Origin: Streptomyces sp. Root1304
GTDB lineage: Bacteria > Actinomycetota > Actinomycetes > Streptomycetales > Streptomycetaceae
DNA length: 64,000 nt
Assembly (NCBI RefSeq): GCF_001426405.1
Contig: NZ_LMEP01000004.1
Location: forward strand, 162,046-226,045
Direction: 5' to 3'
Position 1 is the first letter of the stretch. The number at the start of each line of letters is the position of its first letter. Positions 52,233 to 60,461 of the stretch are shown piece after piece. A model generated the notes under the pieces. That model had not been told where the DNA came from. It worked only from the letters and a program-made list of their open reading frames with translations, and made no database searches. Position numbers and translations under genes: made by a program.

Positions 52233-53482
52233 GCACACGACCGCTTCGCTTCGCGGCCCTCGCCGCTGCCGCCACCATGGCGATCACGGCCTGCTCGGGC
52301 TCGGGTTCCGGTGACGGCAAGGCCGAGGTCACGCTGTGGATGTACCCCGTCATCAAGGACGAGGCCGCGAGCAAGAAGTACTGGGCCGGGACCGAAGCCG
52401 CCTTCGAGAAGGCCCACCCCGACATCGACCTGAACATCGAACTGCAGACCTTCGACAAGCGCGACGCCCAGATCTCCGCCGCCCTCGCCGCGGGATCCGG
52501 CCCGGACATCGTCCTGATCACCCCCGACCAGGCCGCGACCTACCACAAGGTGCGGGGGCTGCTTCCCGTCGACGACGCCGTCGCCGACGACCGTACGAAG
52601 TTCCTCCCCGGGACGCTCGAAGCCGCCACCATCGAGGGCAAGCTCTACGGCGTCCCCGCCTTCCAGAACGTCAACACCACCGCGTACAACACCAAGATCT
52701 TCGCCGATGCCGGCCTCGCCCTGCCGAAGACCTGGGACGACGTGCTCAAGGCCGCCCCGGTACTCGCCAAGAAGGGCATCGCCGTCATGGACTACGCCGG
52801 CAGCCCCGAGCAGACCCTGAACCTCTCGTTCTACCCCCTGCTCTGGCAGGCCGGTGGGTTCGTCTTCAGCCCGGACGGCAGCGACGTCGCGTTCGACTCG
52901 CCCGCCGGCGTCTCCGCTCTCCAGTTCCTCGTCGACTTGAAGAAGGCGGGCGGCCTCCCCGCCGAGGCGGCCACCGAAGGCCCCAAGGTCGAAGGGGCCC
53001 CCATCGCGGCCGGCAAGGTCGCCATGCGACCCGTCACGTCCCTGCCCGAGCTCAAGCAGATGCGCGCCGCCCTCGGCAAGGAGAACGTGTCCCTCGGCCT
53101 GCCCCTCCAGGGCAAGGTCCGGGCGACCTACGGCAACCCCGGTCTGCTGTCCCTGACCTCCATCAACGAGGAGGAGAACCGGGAAGCCGCCTACGAGGTG
53201 CTCTCCTACCTCTCCTCGGCCGAATCCCAGAAGTCGCTCAACGCTGCCGCTGGCAACCTGCCGACCCGCATCGGCGTCGACACGCCGGACTCCGGCCCCG
53301 ACCTCAAGGTCCTGAACGACACCCTCCAGTACGCCAACCCCGGTGAGCCCTCGCCCTTCGCCCGCCAGGTGATGGCCACCCTGGCGCCGTACATCCAGGC
53401 CGCCCTCGGCGGCGACCTCACGCCGAAGGAGGCGCTGAAGAAGGCCGCCGAGGAAGCGCGCGCCCTTCTCGCCCGGTCCTGA
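52229..53482 (+). CDS. carbohydrate ABC transporter binding lipoprotein (cassette B)
   Basis: A 417-residue family 1 solute-binding protein with lipobox MAITAC. Core segments are VTLWMYPVIKDEAASKKYW, FEKAHPDIDLNIELQTFDKRDAQISAALAAGSGPDIVLI and LYGVPAFQNVNTTAYNTKIFADAGL. Its ATG overlaps the sulfatase stop by 4 nt, directly coupling uptake and desulfation. It should bind the sulfated oligosaccharide or monosaccharide. No ATPase gene accompanies it. Confidence 0.88.
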   Translation: MSTRPLRFAALAAAATMAITACSGSGSGDGKAEVTLWMYPVIKDEAASKKYWAGTEAAFEKAHPDIDLNIELQTFDKRDAQISAALAAGSGPDIVLITPDQAATYHKVRGLLPVDDAVADDRTKFLPGTLEAATIEGKLYGVPAFQNVNTTAYNTKIFADAGLALPKTWDDVLKAAPVLAKKGIAVMDYAGSPEQTLNLSFYPLLWQAGGFVFSPDGSDVAFDSPAGVSALQFLVDLKKAGGLPAEAATEGPKVEGAPIAAGKVAMRPVTSLPELKQMRAALGKENVSLGLPLQGKVRATYGNPGLLSLTSINEEENREAAYEVLSYLSSAESQKSLNAAAGNLPTRIGVDTPDSGPDLKVLNDTLQYANPGEPSPFARQVMATLAPYIQAALGGDLTPKEALKKAAEEARALLARS

Positions 53483-53494
53483 ACCCGTCAGGGG

Positions 53495-53526
53495 AGCGCG
53501 CGGTCCCCGCCAACCGACCGCGCGCT
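53495..53526. terminator. intercistronic hairpin after the cassette B binding protein
   Basis: AGCGCGCGGT (53495-53504) and ACCGCGCGCT (53517-53526) form a 10-bp stem with a 12-nt loop between the binding-protein and permease genes, matching the position of the cassette A hairpin. Confidence 0.5.
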
Positions 53527-53553
53527 TCCTCTCCTCCCCGCTGATAGGCCGCC

Positions 53554-54522
53554 ATGCCCGTGTACACACCTCCGAGCACCGGCTCGGACAGCCGACCGTT
53601 CCGCCATCCTGAGCCCATGCACCTCTCTCCGAGCAGTCGGGCGGCCCGGCGCCGTCTGAAGCGCCGTGAGGCCATGGCGGGCATCCTGTTCGTGCTGCCG
53701 ACGCTCGTCATCTTCGTGGTGTTCAAGTTCCTTCCCATCGCCGGCGCCGGTGCGATGAGCCTGACGCGCTACCGCCTCAACGGCGACGTCAGCTATCTGG
53801 GGGCCGAGAACTACACGCGCCTGTTCTCCGACCCCCACTTCTGGCAGAGCCTCGGCGTGACGGTGAGCTACGTGCTCATCTTCGTGCCGCTCATCATCGT
53901 CGTCTCGCTGGCCGGCGCGCTGCTCCTGAACAAGATGGTGAGGTTCACCGGCACGTTCCGGGCCGTGCTCTTCGTCCCGTACCTCAGCTCCTTCGTGATG
54001 GCCGGCATCATCTGGTCCTGGATCTTCGACATGGACGGGCCGCTCAACGCCGCGCTCGGCGGACTCGGACTCGGCCCGGTCCCGTTCCTCACCGGGGACC
54101 AGCTCCTGGTCCTCGCCAGCCTCGCGCTGGTCTCGGTGTGGAAGGGCTTCGGATACTCGATGCTCGTCTTCCTCGCCGGACTCAAGGCCCAGCCCGCCGA
54201 GGTGCACGAGGCGGCGCGCCTCGACGGGGCGAGCAGCTGGCAGGCGTTCCGGCATGTGACCCTCCCGCTGCTCAAGCCCGTGATGTTCTTCGTCCTCGTG
54301 ATCGAGACGATCATCGGCTTCCAGGTGTTCGACACCATCTACGTGATGACCGGCGGCGGCCCCAACCGGGCCAGCCACAGCCTCATCTACTTCCTCTACG
54401 ACGAGGGCTTCAAGTTCCTCGACTTCGGCTACGCGGCGGCGATCGGCATGGTCCTCTTCGTCATCGTGCTCGTCCTGTCCCTCGTCCAGCGACGCCTCGT
54501 CGAAGGCAAGGAGACCAAGTGA
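53554..54522 (+). CDS. sugar ABC transporter permease 1 (cassette B)
   Basis: A 322-residue MalF-type CUT1 permease with a 45-residue hydrophilic N-terminus and six membrane segments. EAA loop: AEVHEAARLDGASSWQAFRHVTLPLLKPV. An in-frame ATG at 53617 (MHLSPSSRAARR) is an alternative start that would remove the Pro/Ser-rich leader. The stop overlaps the next GTG. Confidence 0.9.
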   Translation: MPVYTPPSTGSDSRPFRHPEPMHLSPSSRAARRRLKRREAMAGILFVLPTLVIFVVFKFLPIAGAGAMSLTRYRLNGDVSYLGAENYTRLFSDPHFWQSLGVTVSYVLIFVPLIIVVSLAGALLLNKMVRFTGTFRAVLFVPYLSSFVMAGIIWSWIFDMDGPLNAALGGLGLGPVPFLTGDQLLVLASLALVSVWKGFGYSMLVFLAGLKAQPAEVHEAARLDGASSWQAFRHVTLPLLKPVMFFVLVIETIIGFQVFDTIYVMTGGGPNRASHSLIYFLYDEGFKFLDFGYAAAIGMVLFVIVLVLSLVQRRLVEGKETK

Positions 54523-55370
54523 CCGCCCAGCCCTCCACCCTCGACGCCGGCCGCCCCGCCGCCCGTCGGCCCCGCAACCGGCTGCCGGTCCTCGCGCTCA
54601 CCGTCATCTCGCTGTTCACCGTCGCGCCGCTGATCGCCGTGGTTGTCCTCGCCCTCTCGCCCGAGGACGCGCCCACCCTGCCGCACGCGATCCCCGACTC
54701 CCTCACGCTCGACAACATCACGCGGATCTTCGAGGTCGGAGAGTTCCCGCTCTGGCTCCTCAACTCCTTCGTCTACTCCGTGGTCTCCGTGGTGGTCATC
54801 CTCCTCACCGCCTCCATGGCCGCCTACGCCCTGGTGCGCAAGAGGTTCCCCGGGCGCAACGCGGTGCTGTGGGCGATCGTCGCCACCTTGATGGTGCCGA
54901 TGCAGGCCACGCTCATCCCCACCTTCATCCTGGTGGCCCGCATGGACGGGGTGAACACCCTGTGGGGCCTGATCATGCCGACCCTCGCCAACGCCCAGGC
55001 GGTCTTCCTCATCCGGCAGTTCGTCCGCGACCTGCCCGACGAACTCTTCGACGCGGCACGGATCGACGGTGCGGGGGAGTGGCGGACCTTCGTGCAGATC
55101 GTGCTGCCGCTGATCCGGCCGGTGCTCGCCACGCTCGCCATCTTCGTCTTCCTGTGGCACTGGAACGACCTCCTGTGGCCGCTCGTCGTCGGCCAGACGG
55201 ACGAGGCCCGGACCCTGACGGTCGGACTCGCCACCCTGCACACCGAGACGGTGTCCACGGCCGGCATCATGTCCGCCGCCCTCGTGAGCTTCATCCCCTG
55301 CTTCGTGATCTTCATGGTCCTCCAGCGGCACATCGTCGCCGGCGTCACCTCGTCGGGGGTGAAGGGATGA
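54519..55370 (+). CDS. sugar ABC transporter permease 2 (cassette B)
   Basis: A 283-residue MalG-type permease with six membrane segments and EAA loop DELFDAARIDGAGEWRTFVQIVLPLIRPV. The GTG start and the stop both overlap neighbouring genes by 4 nt, so translation is coupled from the first permease to the Gfo/Idh gene. Confidence 0.9.
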   Translation: MTAQPSTLDAGRPAARRPRNRLPVLALTVISLFTVAPLIAVVVLALSPEDAPTLPHAIPDSLTLDNITRIFEVGEFPLWLLNSFVYSVVSVVVILLTASMAAYALVRKRFPGRNAVLWAIVATLMVPMQATLIPTFILVARMDGVNTLWGLIMPTLANAQAVFLIRQFVRDLPDELFDAARIDGAGEWRTFVQIVLPLIRPVLATLAIFVFLWHWNDLLWPLVVGQTDEARTLTVGLATLHTETVSTAGIMSAALVSFIPCFVIFMVLQRHIVAGVTSSGVKG

Positions 55371-56266
55371 CGTACGACGTGACAGCGCCACCCCTGCGGT
55401 TCGGACTCATCGGCGTCGACTCCCCGCACGCACCGTCCTTCACCCGACTCTTCGGAGACGGAGTCACCGGCACCGTGGCGGGCGGCACGGTCGTCGCGGC
55501 CTGGAGGGGCGTGGCGGCCGAGGACTTCCCGCTCAGCCGGGACCGCATCGACGCCTTCGCCCAGGAGGTCTCCGATCTGGGCGTGCTGCTGTACGACACT
55601 CCCGAGGACGTCGCCGAGCGCTGTGACGCCCTGCTCGTCGTCGCCTCCGACGCCCGTACCCACGCCGGGTACTTCACCCGGCTGGCGCCGTTCGGCAAGC
55701 CGGTCTACGTCGACACGCGCTTCGCTCTCACGGCGGAGGACGCCCGGGCCATGCTGGCGACGGCAGGTGTCCACGGGTGCCTGCCGCTGGCGGGCTCACC
55801 GAAGCGCTTCACACCCGAGTTCCGCCGCGCCACCGGCTGGGGGCGGGCCGACCGCGTCGACCTGACCGGCCCGTTGCCCACCCAGCCCGGCCACGCCTTC
55901 CTGGCCTGGTACGGCGTGCACCTGGTCGACCTCGCGGTCGCGGCGCTCGGGCCGGGATGCGCGCAGGTCGACGCCTCGACCGGCGACAGGGTCACGCTGA
56001 CCTGGCCGGACGGACGGGTGGCGACCCTCGGAGGTGAGGAGCGGTGGTCACCGCTCACGACGGGGCGCGTCAGCGGTCCCGGCGGAGCACGTGAATTCAC
56101 CATCGAGGCCGGACCGCCCATGCTCACCGGGCTGCTCGCCTCGATCGTCGACGCCTGCCGCACCGGCATCCCCAACGTCCCCGAGGCGGAGGTGCTCGAC
56201 ATCGTCGCGATCGTCGAGGCCGCCCACCGCAGCCGCACGAGCGGCGCACCGGTGAGCCTGTCATGA
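55367..56266 (+). CDS. Gfo/Idh/MocA-like oxidoreductase (short)
   Basis: A 299-residue Rossmann protein. LRFGLIGVDSPHAPSFTRLF is a divergent nucleotide-binding motif: the usual GxGxxG is not intact, GVDSPH standing in its place. DTRFALTAEDARAML replaces the common EKP motif, and LAWYGVHLVDLAVAALGPG contains the family's histidine/aspartate pair. A catalytic lysine at the EKP position is absent, so it may be a non-redox or unusual family member. Overlaps at both ends (ATGA) place it in the sulfatase operon. Confidence 0.78.
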   Translation: MTYDVTAPPLRFGLIGVDSPHAPSFTRLFGDGVTGTVAGGTVVAAWRGVAAEDFPLSRDRIDAFAQEVSDLGVLLYDTPEDVAERCDALLVVASDARTHAGYFTRLAPFGKPVYVDTRFALTAEDARAMLATAGVHGCLPLAGSPKRFTPEFRRATGWGRADRVDLTGPLPTQPGHAFLAWYGVHLVDLAVAALGPGCAQVDASTGDRVTLTWPDGRVATLGGEERWSPLTTGRVSGPGGAREFTIEAGPPMLTGLLASIVDACRTGIPNVPEAEVLDIVAIVEAAHRSRTSGAPVSLS

Positions 56267-57213
56267 CCGCGCAGCGGTCGTGCTGTGCCGCGAGCCGCGA
56301 GGCCGGGCGGGAGCAGCGGCTGCCTGCGATGGAGCCGAGCGGGGAACGGCTTCCGTCCGGGCGTCCCGGCATGGCGCTGCTGCCCGGCGGTACGTTCCTG
56401 ATGGGCACCGACGCCGGAGACGGGTACGCCGCCGACGGAGAGGGCCCGGTGCGCGAGATCCGCCTCGCGCCCTTCCTGATCGACACCACGACGGTCACCA
56501 ACGAGGCGTTCGCCGAGTTCACCGACGCCACCGGGTGGGTGACGCTGGCAGAGCGGTTCGGCACCTCCTTCGTGTTCGCCGGCCTGCTGCCCGACGGTGT
56601 AGGGGGCGGCCGCCCCGTACCGGTGACGCCGTGGTGGCGGGAAGTCGCGCACGCCGACTGGCGCCGTCCCGAAGGACCCGGATCGGACATCGCCGACCGC
56701 ATGGACCACCCGGTGGTCCACGTCACCTGGCGTGACGCCCGCGCCTACGCGAAGTGGGCGGGCAAGCGCCTGCCGACCGAGGCCGAGTGGGAGTACGCGG
56801 CCCGCGGCGGTCTGACGCAGGCCCGATACCCATGGGGCGACGAGCGCGAGCCCGGCGGGGAGCACCGGATGAACGTGTGGCAGGGCGAGTTCCCCGCGCG
56901 CAACACCGGCGCGGACGGCCACCTCGGCACCGCACCGGCCGACGCGTACGAGCCCAACGGGTACGGCCTGTACAACACCTGCGGCAACGTGTGGGAGTGG
57001 TGCTCCGACTGGTTCCACCCCACGTGGCACGCCACCGGCCCCCGGGCCGACCCCGTCGGGCCGCCGAGCGGGGACCGCAAGGTGATGCGGGGCGGCTCCT
57101 ACCTGTGCCACGAGAGCTACTGCTTCCGCTACCGGGTCGACGCCCGCAGCTCCAACACTCCCGACAGCAGCGCCGGCAACATCGGCTTCCGTTGCGTCGC
57201 CGAAACCGGCTGA
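56263..57213 (+). CDS. formylglycine-generating enzyme (sulfatase maturase)
   Basis: A 316-residue FGE/SUMF1-family protein. The active-site copper cysteines are both present, C282 and C287 in RGGSYLCHESYCFRYR, followed by SSNTPDSSAGNIGFRC as in known active enzymes. Other hallmarks are GGTFLMGTD, DHPVVHVTWRDARAYAKWAGKRLPTEAEWEYAARGG and CGNVWEWCSDW. It oxidises the CxPxR cysteine of sulfatases to formylglycine. Being last in the operon that contains the sulfatase at 50784, it almost certainly activates it. The first 35 residues are poorly conserved and the start could be further downstream. Confidence 0.92.
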   Translation: MTAQRSCCAASREAGREQRLPAMEPSGERLPSGRPGMALLPGGTFLMGTDAGDGYAADGEGPVREIRLAPFLIDTTTVTNEAFAEFTDATGWVTLAERFGTSFVFAGLLPDGVGGGRPVPVTPWWREVAHADWRRPEGPGSDIADRMDHPVVHVTWRDARAYAKWAGKRLPTEAEWEYAARGGLTQARYPWGDEREPGGEHRMNVWQGEFPARNTGADGHLGTAPADAYEPNGYGLYNTCGNVWEWCSDWFHPTWHATGPRADPVGPPSGDRKVMRGGSYLCHESYCFRYRVDARSSNTPDSSAGNIGFRCVAETG

Positions 57214-57275
57214 CCTGACACGGGTACCCCGATCCCTACCTCTCACAAGGAGGCGGGGGCAGCCGCATACCGCAT

Positions 57276-57289
57276 AGCAAGCGCTTTCT
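57276..57289. promoter_or_regulatory. LacI-type palindrome upstream of the second Gfo/Idh operon
   Basis: AGCAAGCGCTTTCT has the same AAGCGCTTTCT core as the perfect palindrome in the ThuA promoter (37878-37891), with one mismatch in the left arm. It lies 49 nt before the Gfo/Idh ATG in the only sizeable gap (124 bp) of cassette B, suggesting a second promoter here under the same distant LacI-type regulator. Confidence 0.5.
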
Positions 57290-57337
57290 GCACTCAGTTG
57301 CATTTAGCTCCACGCCACACCAGAGGAAGACACGAGC

Positions 57338-58489
57338 ATGAGCCGCAAAGTCGTAGGCATCGTCATGAACGGCGTGACCGGTCGCATGGGCTACCGCCAG
57401 CACCTGGTCCGCTCCGTGCTGGCCATCCGCGAACAGGGCGGTCTGCCCCTGGACGACGGAACCGTCATCTGGCCCGAACCGATCCTCGTCGGCCGCAGCG
57501 ACCGCAAGCTGAAGGAACTGGCCGACCGGCACGGCCTGGAGCACTGGACCACGGAGCTGGACGAGGCCCTGGCCCACCCCCTCGCCGAGATCTACTTCGA
57601 CGCCCAGGTCACCACGGCTCGGGAGAAGGCGATCCGGACCGCGATCGCGGCCGGCAAGCACATCTACACCGAGAAGCCGACCGCCGAATCCCTCGACGCC
57701 GCACTGGAACTGGCCCGGCTGGCACGCGAGGCGGGTGTGTGCAACGGCGCCGTGCAGGACAAGCTGTTCCTGCCCGGCCTGCTGAAGCTCAAGCGGCTCA
57801 TCGACAGCGGCTTCTTCGGACGGATCCTCTCCGTACGCGGCGAGTTCGGCTACTGGGTCTTCGAAGGCGACTGGCAGACCGCCCAGCGCCCCTCCTGGAA
57901 CTACCGTGCCGAGGACGGCGGCGGCATGATCCTCGACATGTTCCCGCACTGGCGGTACGTACTCGACGGCCTGTTCGGCGAGGTCCGCTCCGTGTACGCG
58001 CACACCGCGACCCACATCCCCGCGCGGGTCGACGAGCAGGGCCGGAGCTACCCGGCGACGGCGGACGACGCCGCCTACGGCGTCTTCGAGCTGGAGGGCG
58101 GCATCACCGCCCAGATCAACTCTTCCTGGGCCGTCCGGGTCGACCGCGACGAGCTGGTCGAGTTCCAGGTGGACGGCACTGAGGGCAGCGCCGTCGCGGG
58201 CCTGCGCAACTGCCGTGTCCAGCACCGCTCCCTGACGCCGAAGCCGGTGTGGAACCCGGACCTGCCGGTGACCGAGTCGTTCCGCGACCAGTGGCAGCAG
58301 GTCCCGGACAACGGCGAGTTCGACAACGGCTTCAAGATCCAGTGGGAGCTCTTCCTCAAGCACGTGGTGACCGGCTCCGCGTACCACTGGGACCTGCTGG
58401 AGGGCGCCAAGGGCGTCCAGCTCGCCGAACTCGGCCTGCGCTCCGCCCGCGAGGGCCGCCGTCTCGACGTCCCCGCACTGGAGATCTGA
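57338..58489 (+). CDS. Gfo/Idh/MocA-family oxidoreductase
   Basis: A 383-residue NAD(P)-dependent oxidoreductase. IVMNGVTGRMGYRQHLV is the nucleotide-binding part, HIYTEKPTAESLDAALELA contains the EKP motif with the catalytic-site lysine, and GGGMILDMFPHWRYVLDGLFG holds the conserved Asp/His. It likely oxidises a sugar hydroxyl, perhaps to a keto sugar. AGAGGAAGA precedes the ATG. It begins a four-gene block with 1- to 4-nt overlaps (Gfo/Idh, DUF993, isomerase, glycerate kinase). Confidence 0.88.
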   Translation: MSRKVVGIVMNGVTGRMGYRQHLVRSVLAIREQGGLPLDDGTVIWPEPILVGRSDRKLKELADRHGLEHWTTELDEALAHPLAEIYFDAQVTTAREKAIRTAIAAGKHIYTEKPTAESLDAALELARLAREAGVCNGAVQDKLFLPGLLKLKRLIDSGFFGRILSVRGEFGYWVFEGDWQTAQRPSWNYRAEDGGGMILDMFPHWRYVLDGLFGEVRSVYAHTATHIPARVDEQGRSYPATADDAAYGVFELEGGITAQINSSWAVRVDRDELVEFQVDGTEGSAVAGLRNCRVQHRSLTPKPVWNPDLPVTESFRDQWQQVPDNGEFDNGFKIQWELFLKHVVTGSAYHWDLLEGAKGVQLAELGLRSAREGRRLDVPALEI

Positions 58490-59634
58490 TGACACTCGTC
58501 CTGCGCCTCCCGGACGGCCCCCACCGTCTCCGCGCCCCCGCCGTCCTCGACGTGCCCGACCGCCCGATCACCTCCCGGGTCGTGTACGCGGCCGCGCATG
58601 TGGTCGCCGATCCCCTGGCAGACAACCGCCCGGGAGCCCCTGCGGCCGTCGACTGGGACACCACGCTCGCCTTCCGCCGGCACCTGTGGTCCCTCGGCCT
58701 CGGCGTCGCCGACGCCATGGACACCGCCCAGCGCGGCATGGGCCTCGACTGGGTCGCCACCCGTGAACTCATCACCCGGTCCGGAGCGGAGGCCCGCGCC
58801 GTGGGCGGACGGCTGGCCTGCGGCGTCGGCACCGACCAGCTCACCGGGCCCCCCTCCCTGCCCGCCGTCATCGACGCGTACCAGGAACAGCTGGCCGTCG
58901 TGGAGGAGGCCGGTGCCCGGCCGATCCTGATGGCGAGCCGCGCACTGGCCGCGGTGGCCAAGGGCCCCGAGGACTACCTCCACGTGTACGGCGAGGTCAT
59001 CGACACCGCTTCGCAGCCGGTGATCCTGCACTGGCTGGGCGAGATGTTCGACCCGGCACTGGCCGGCTACTGGGGCGGCGTGAACCTGGACGACGCGACC
59101 GACACGGTGCTCGACCTGATCAGGGAGAACGAGCCCCGCGTCGACGGCATCAAGGTGTCCCTCCTCGATGCCGACCGGGAGATCGCGCTACGGCGCGCGC
59201 TGCCGGAGGGCGTACGCCTGTACACGGGCGACGACTTCAACTATCCCGATCTGATCCGCGGGGACGAGGTAGGTCACAGTGACGCGCTGCTGGGCGTCTT
59301 CGACCCCATCGCGGCCGTTGCGGCGGTCGCGCTGCGCGCACTGGACGCGGGTGACACCGACCGGTACGACGCCCTGATGGAGCCCACCCTGCCGCTGGCC
59401 CGGCACCTGTTCGCCGCGCCGACGTACCACTACAAGACCGGAGTGGTCTTCCTCGCCTGGCTGGCCGGACACCAGAGTCACTTCACCATGGTGGCCGGTG
59501 CGCAGAGCGGTCGTTCCGTCTCGCATCTGACCGAGCTGTTCCGGCTCGCCGACGCGGCCGGCGTCCTTCCCGACCCGGAGCTCGCCGCCCAGCGGATGCG
59601 GCAGTTCCTCCACATCGCGGGGGTGGACGCGTGA
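58489..59634 (+). CDS. DUF993 protein (DHDPS-like TIM barrel)
   Basis: A 381-residue protein recognised as DUF993, distantly related to dihydrodipicolinate-synthase-type aldolases. A barrel pattern is visible (VVYAAAHVVADPL, ACGVGTDQL, PVILHWLGEMFDPALAGYWGG) and the lysine in GIKVSLLDADRE is in the right place for a Schiff base, as is GDDFNYPDLI for substrate contacts. These proteins typically occur with Gfo/Idh enzymes and TIM-barrel isomerases in sugar loci. I infer an aldolase or hydrolase step on a keto sugar. It overlaps the previous stop by 1 nt (TGATG). Confidence 0.82.
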   Translation: MTLVLRLPDGPHRLRAPAVLDVPDRPITSRVVYAAAHVVADPLADNRPGAPAAVDWDTTLAFRRHLWSLGLGVADAMDTAQRGMGLDWVATRELITRSGAEARAVGGRLACGVGTDQLTGPPSLPAVIDAYQEQLAVVEEAGARPILMASRALAAVAKGPEDYLHVYGEVIDTASQPVILHWLGEMFDPALAGYWGGVNLDDATDTVLDLIRENEPRVDGIKVSLLDADREIALRRALPEGVRLYTGDDFNYPDLIRGDEVGHSDALLGVFDPIAAVAAVALRALDAGDTDRYDALMEPTLPLARHLFAAPTYHYKTGVVFLAWLAGHQSHFTMVAGAQSGRSVSHLTELFRLADAAGVLPDPELAAQRMRQFLHIAGVDA

Positions 59635-60461
59635 GCGGGCTGGAGCGCCTGTCGCTGAACCAGATCACCACCAAGCGGTGGAGCCTTCCCGAAGCCGTCC
59701 GGGGGTGCGTGGACGCTGGTATCCCGGCGATCGGCCTGTGGCGGGACAAAGTCGCCGAAGCAGGGCTGTCGGAGGCGGTGAGGCTGGTCCGCGACGCCGG
59801 CCTCGCCGTCAGCAGCCTGTGCCGCGGCGGCTTCCTCACCGTCGACGGGCCCGAGGCGTACCGGGCGGCGCTGGTGGAGAACTTCCGTGCTCTGGAAGAG
59901 GCCGCCGAACTCGGCACCGACACGCTCGTCATGGTCGTCGGCGGCCTGCCCGAGGGATCACGCGACCTGGCCGGCGCCCGGACACGGGTCGCCGACCTGA
60001 TCGCCGAACTCGCCCCGCACGCGGGTGACGCCGGGGTCCGTATGGCGATCGAACCCCTGCACCCCATGTTCTGCGCGGACCGGGCGGTCGTCTCCACCCT
60101 GGGCCAGGCGCTGGACCTCGCCGAGCAGCACCCCGTGGAGCAGGTGGGCGTTGTCGTCGACAGCTACCACGTCTGGTGGGACCCGGACCTGCCGCGCCAG
60201 ATCGCGCGCGCCGGACAGCGGATCGCCTCGTACCAGGTCTGCGACTGGACCCTGCCGCTGCCCGCCGACGCCCTGCTCGGCAGGGGCCACGTCGGCGACG
60301 GCCGCATCGACTTCCGCACGCTGACCGACCAGGTCGCCGCCGCCGGCTACACCGGCTGGATCGAGGTCGAGATCTTCAACGAGCACATCTGGGACACCCC
60401 GGGTGAGCAGACCCTCAAGACCGTGGTCGAACGCCACCTGGCCCATGTGGCCGGCCCATGA
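59631..60461 (+). CDS. sugar phosphate isomerase/epimerase (AP endonuclease 2-like TIM barrel)
   Basis: A 276-residue xylose-isomerase-like TIM barrel. Metal ligands are expected in IEPLHPMFCADR (Glu), VVVDSYHVWWDPD (Asp, His), CDWTLPLPADALLGRGHVGDG (Asp, His) and WIEVEIFNEH (Glu). It should isomerise or epimerise a keto sugar or sugar acid. GTG start overlapping the previous stop. Confidence 0.87.
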   Translation: MSGLERLSLNQITTKRWSLPEAVRGCVDAGIPAIGLWRDKVAEAGLSEAVRLVRDAGLAVSSLCRGGFLTVDGPEAYRAALVENFRALEEAAELGTDTLVMVVGGLPEGSRDLAGARTRVADLIAELAPHAGDAGVRMAIEPLHPMFCADRAVVSTLGQALDLAEQHPVEQVGVVVDSYHVWWDPDLPRQIARAGQRIASYQVCDWTLPLPADALLGRGHVGDGRIDFRTLTDQVAAAGYTGWIEVEIFNEHIWDTPGEQTLKTVVERHLAHVAGP

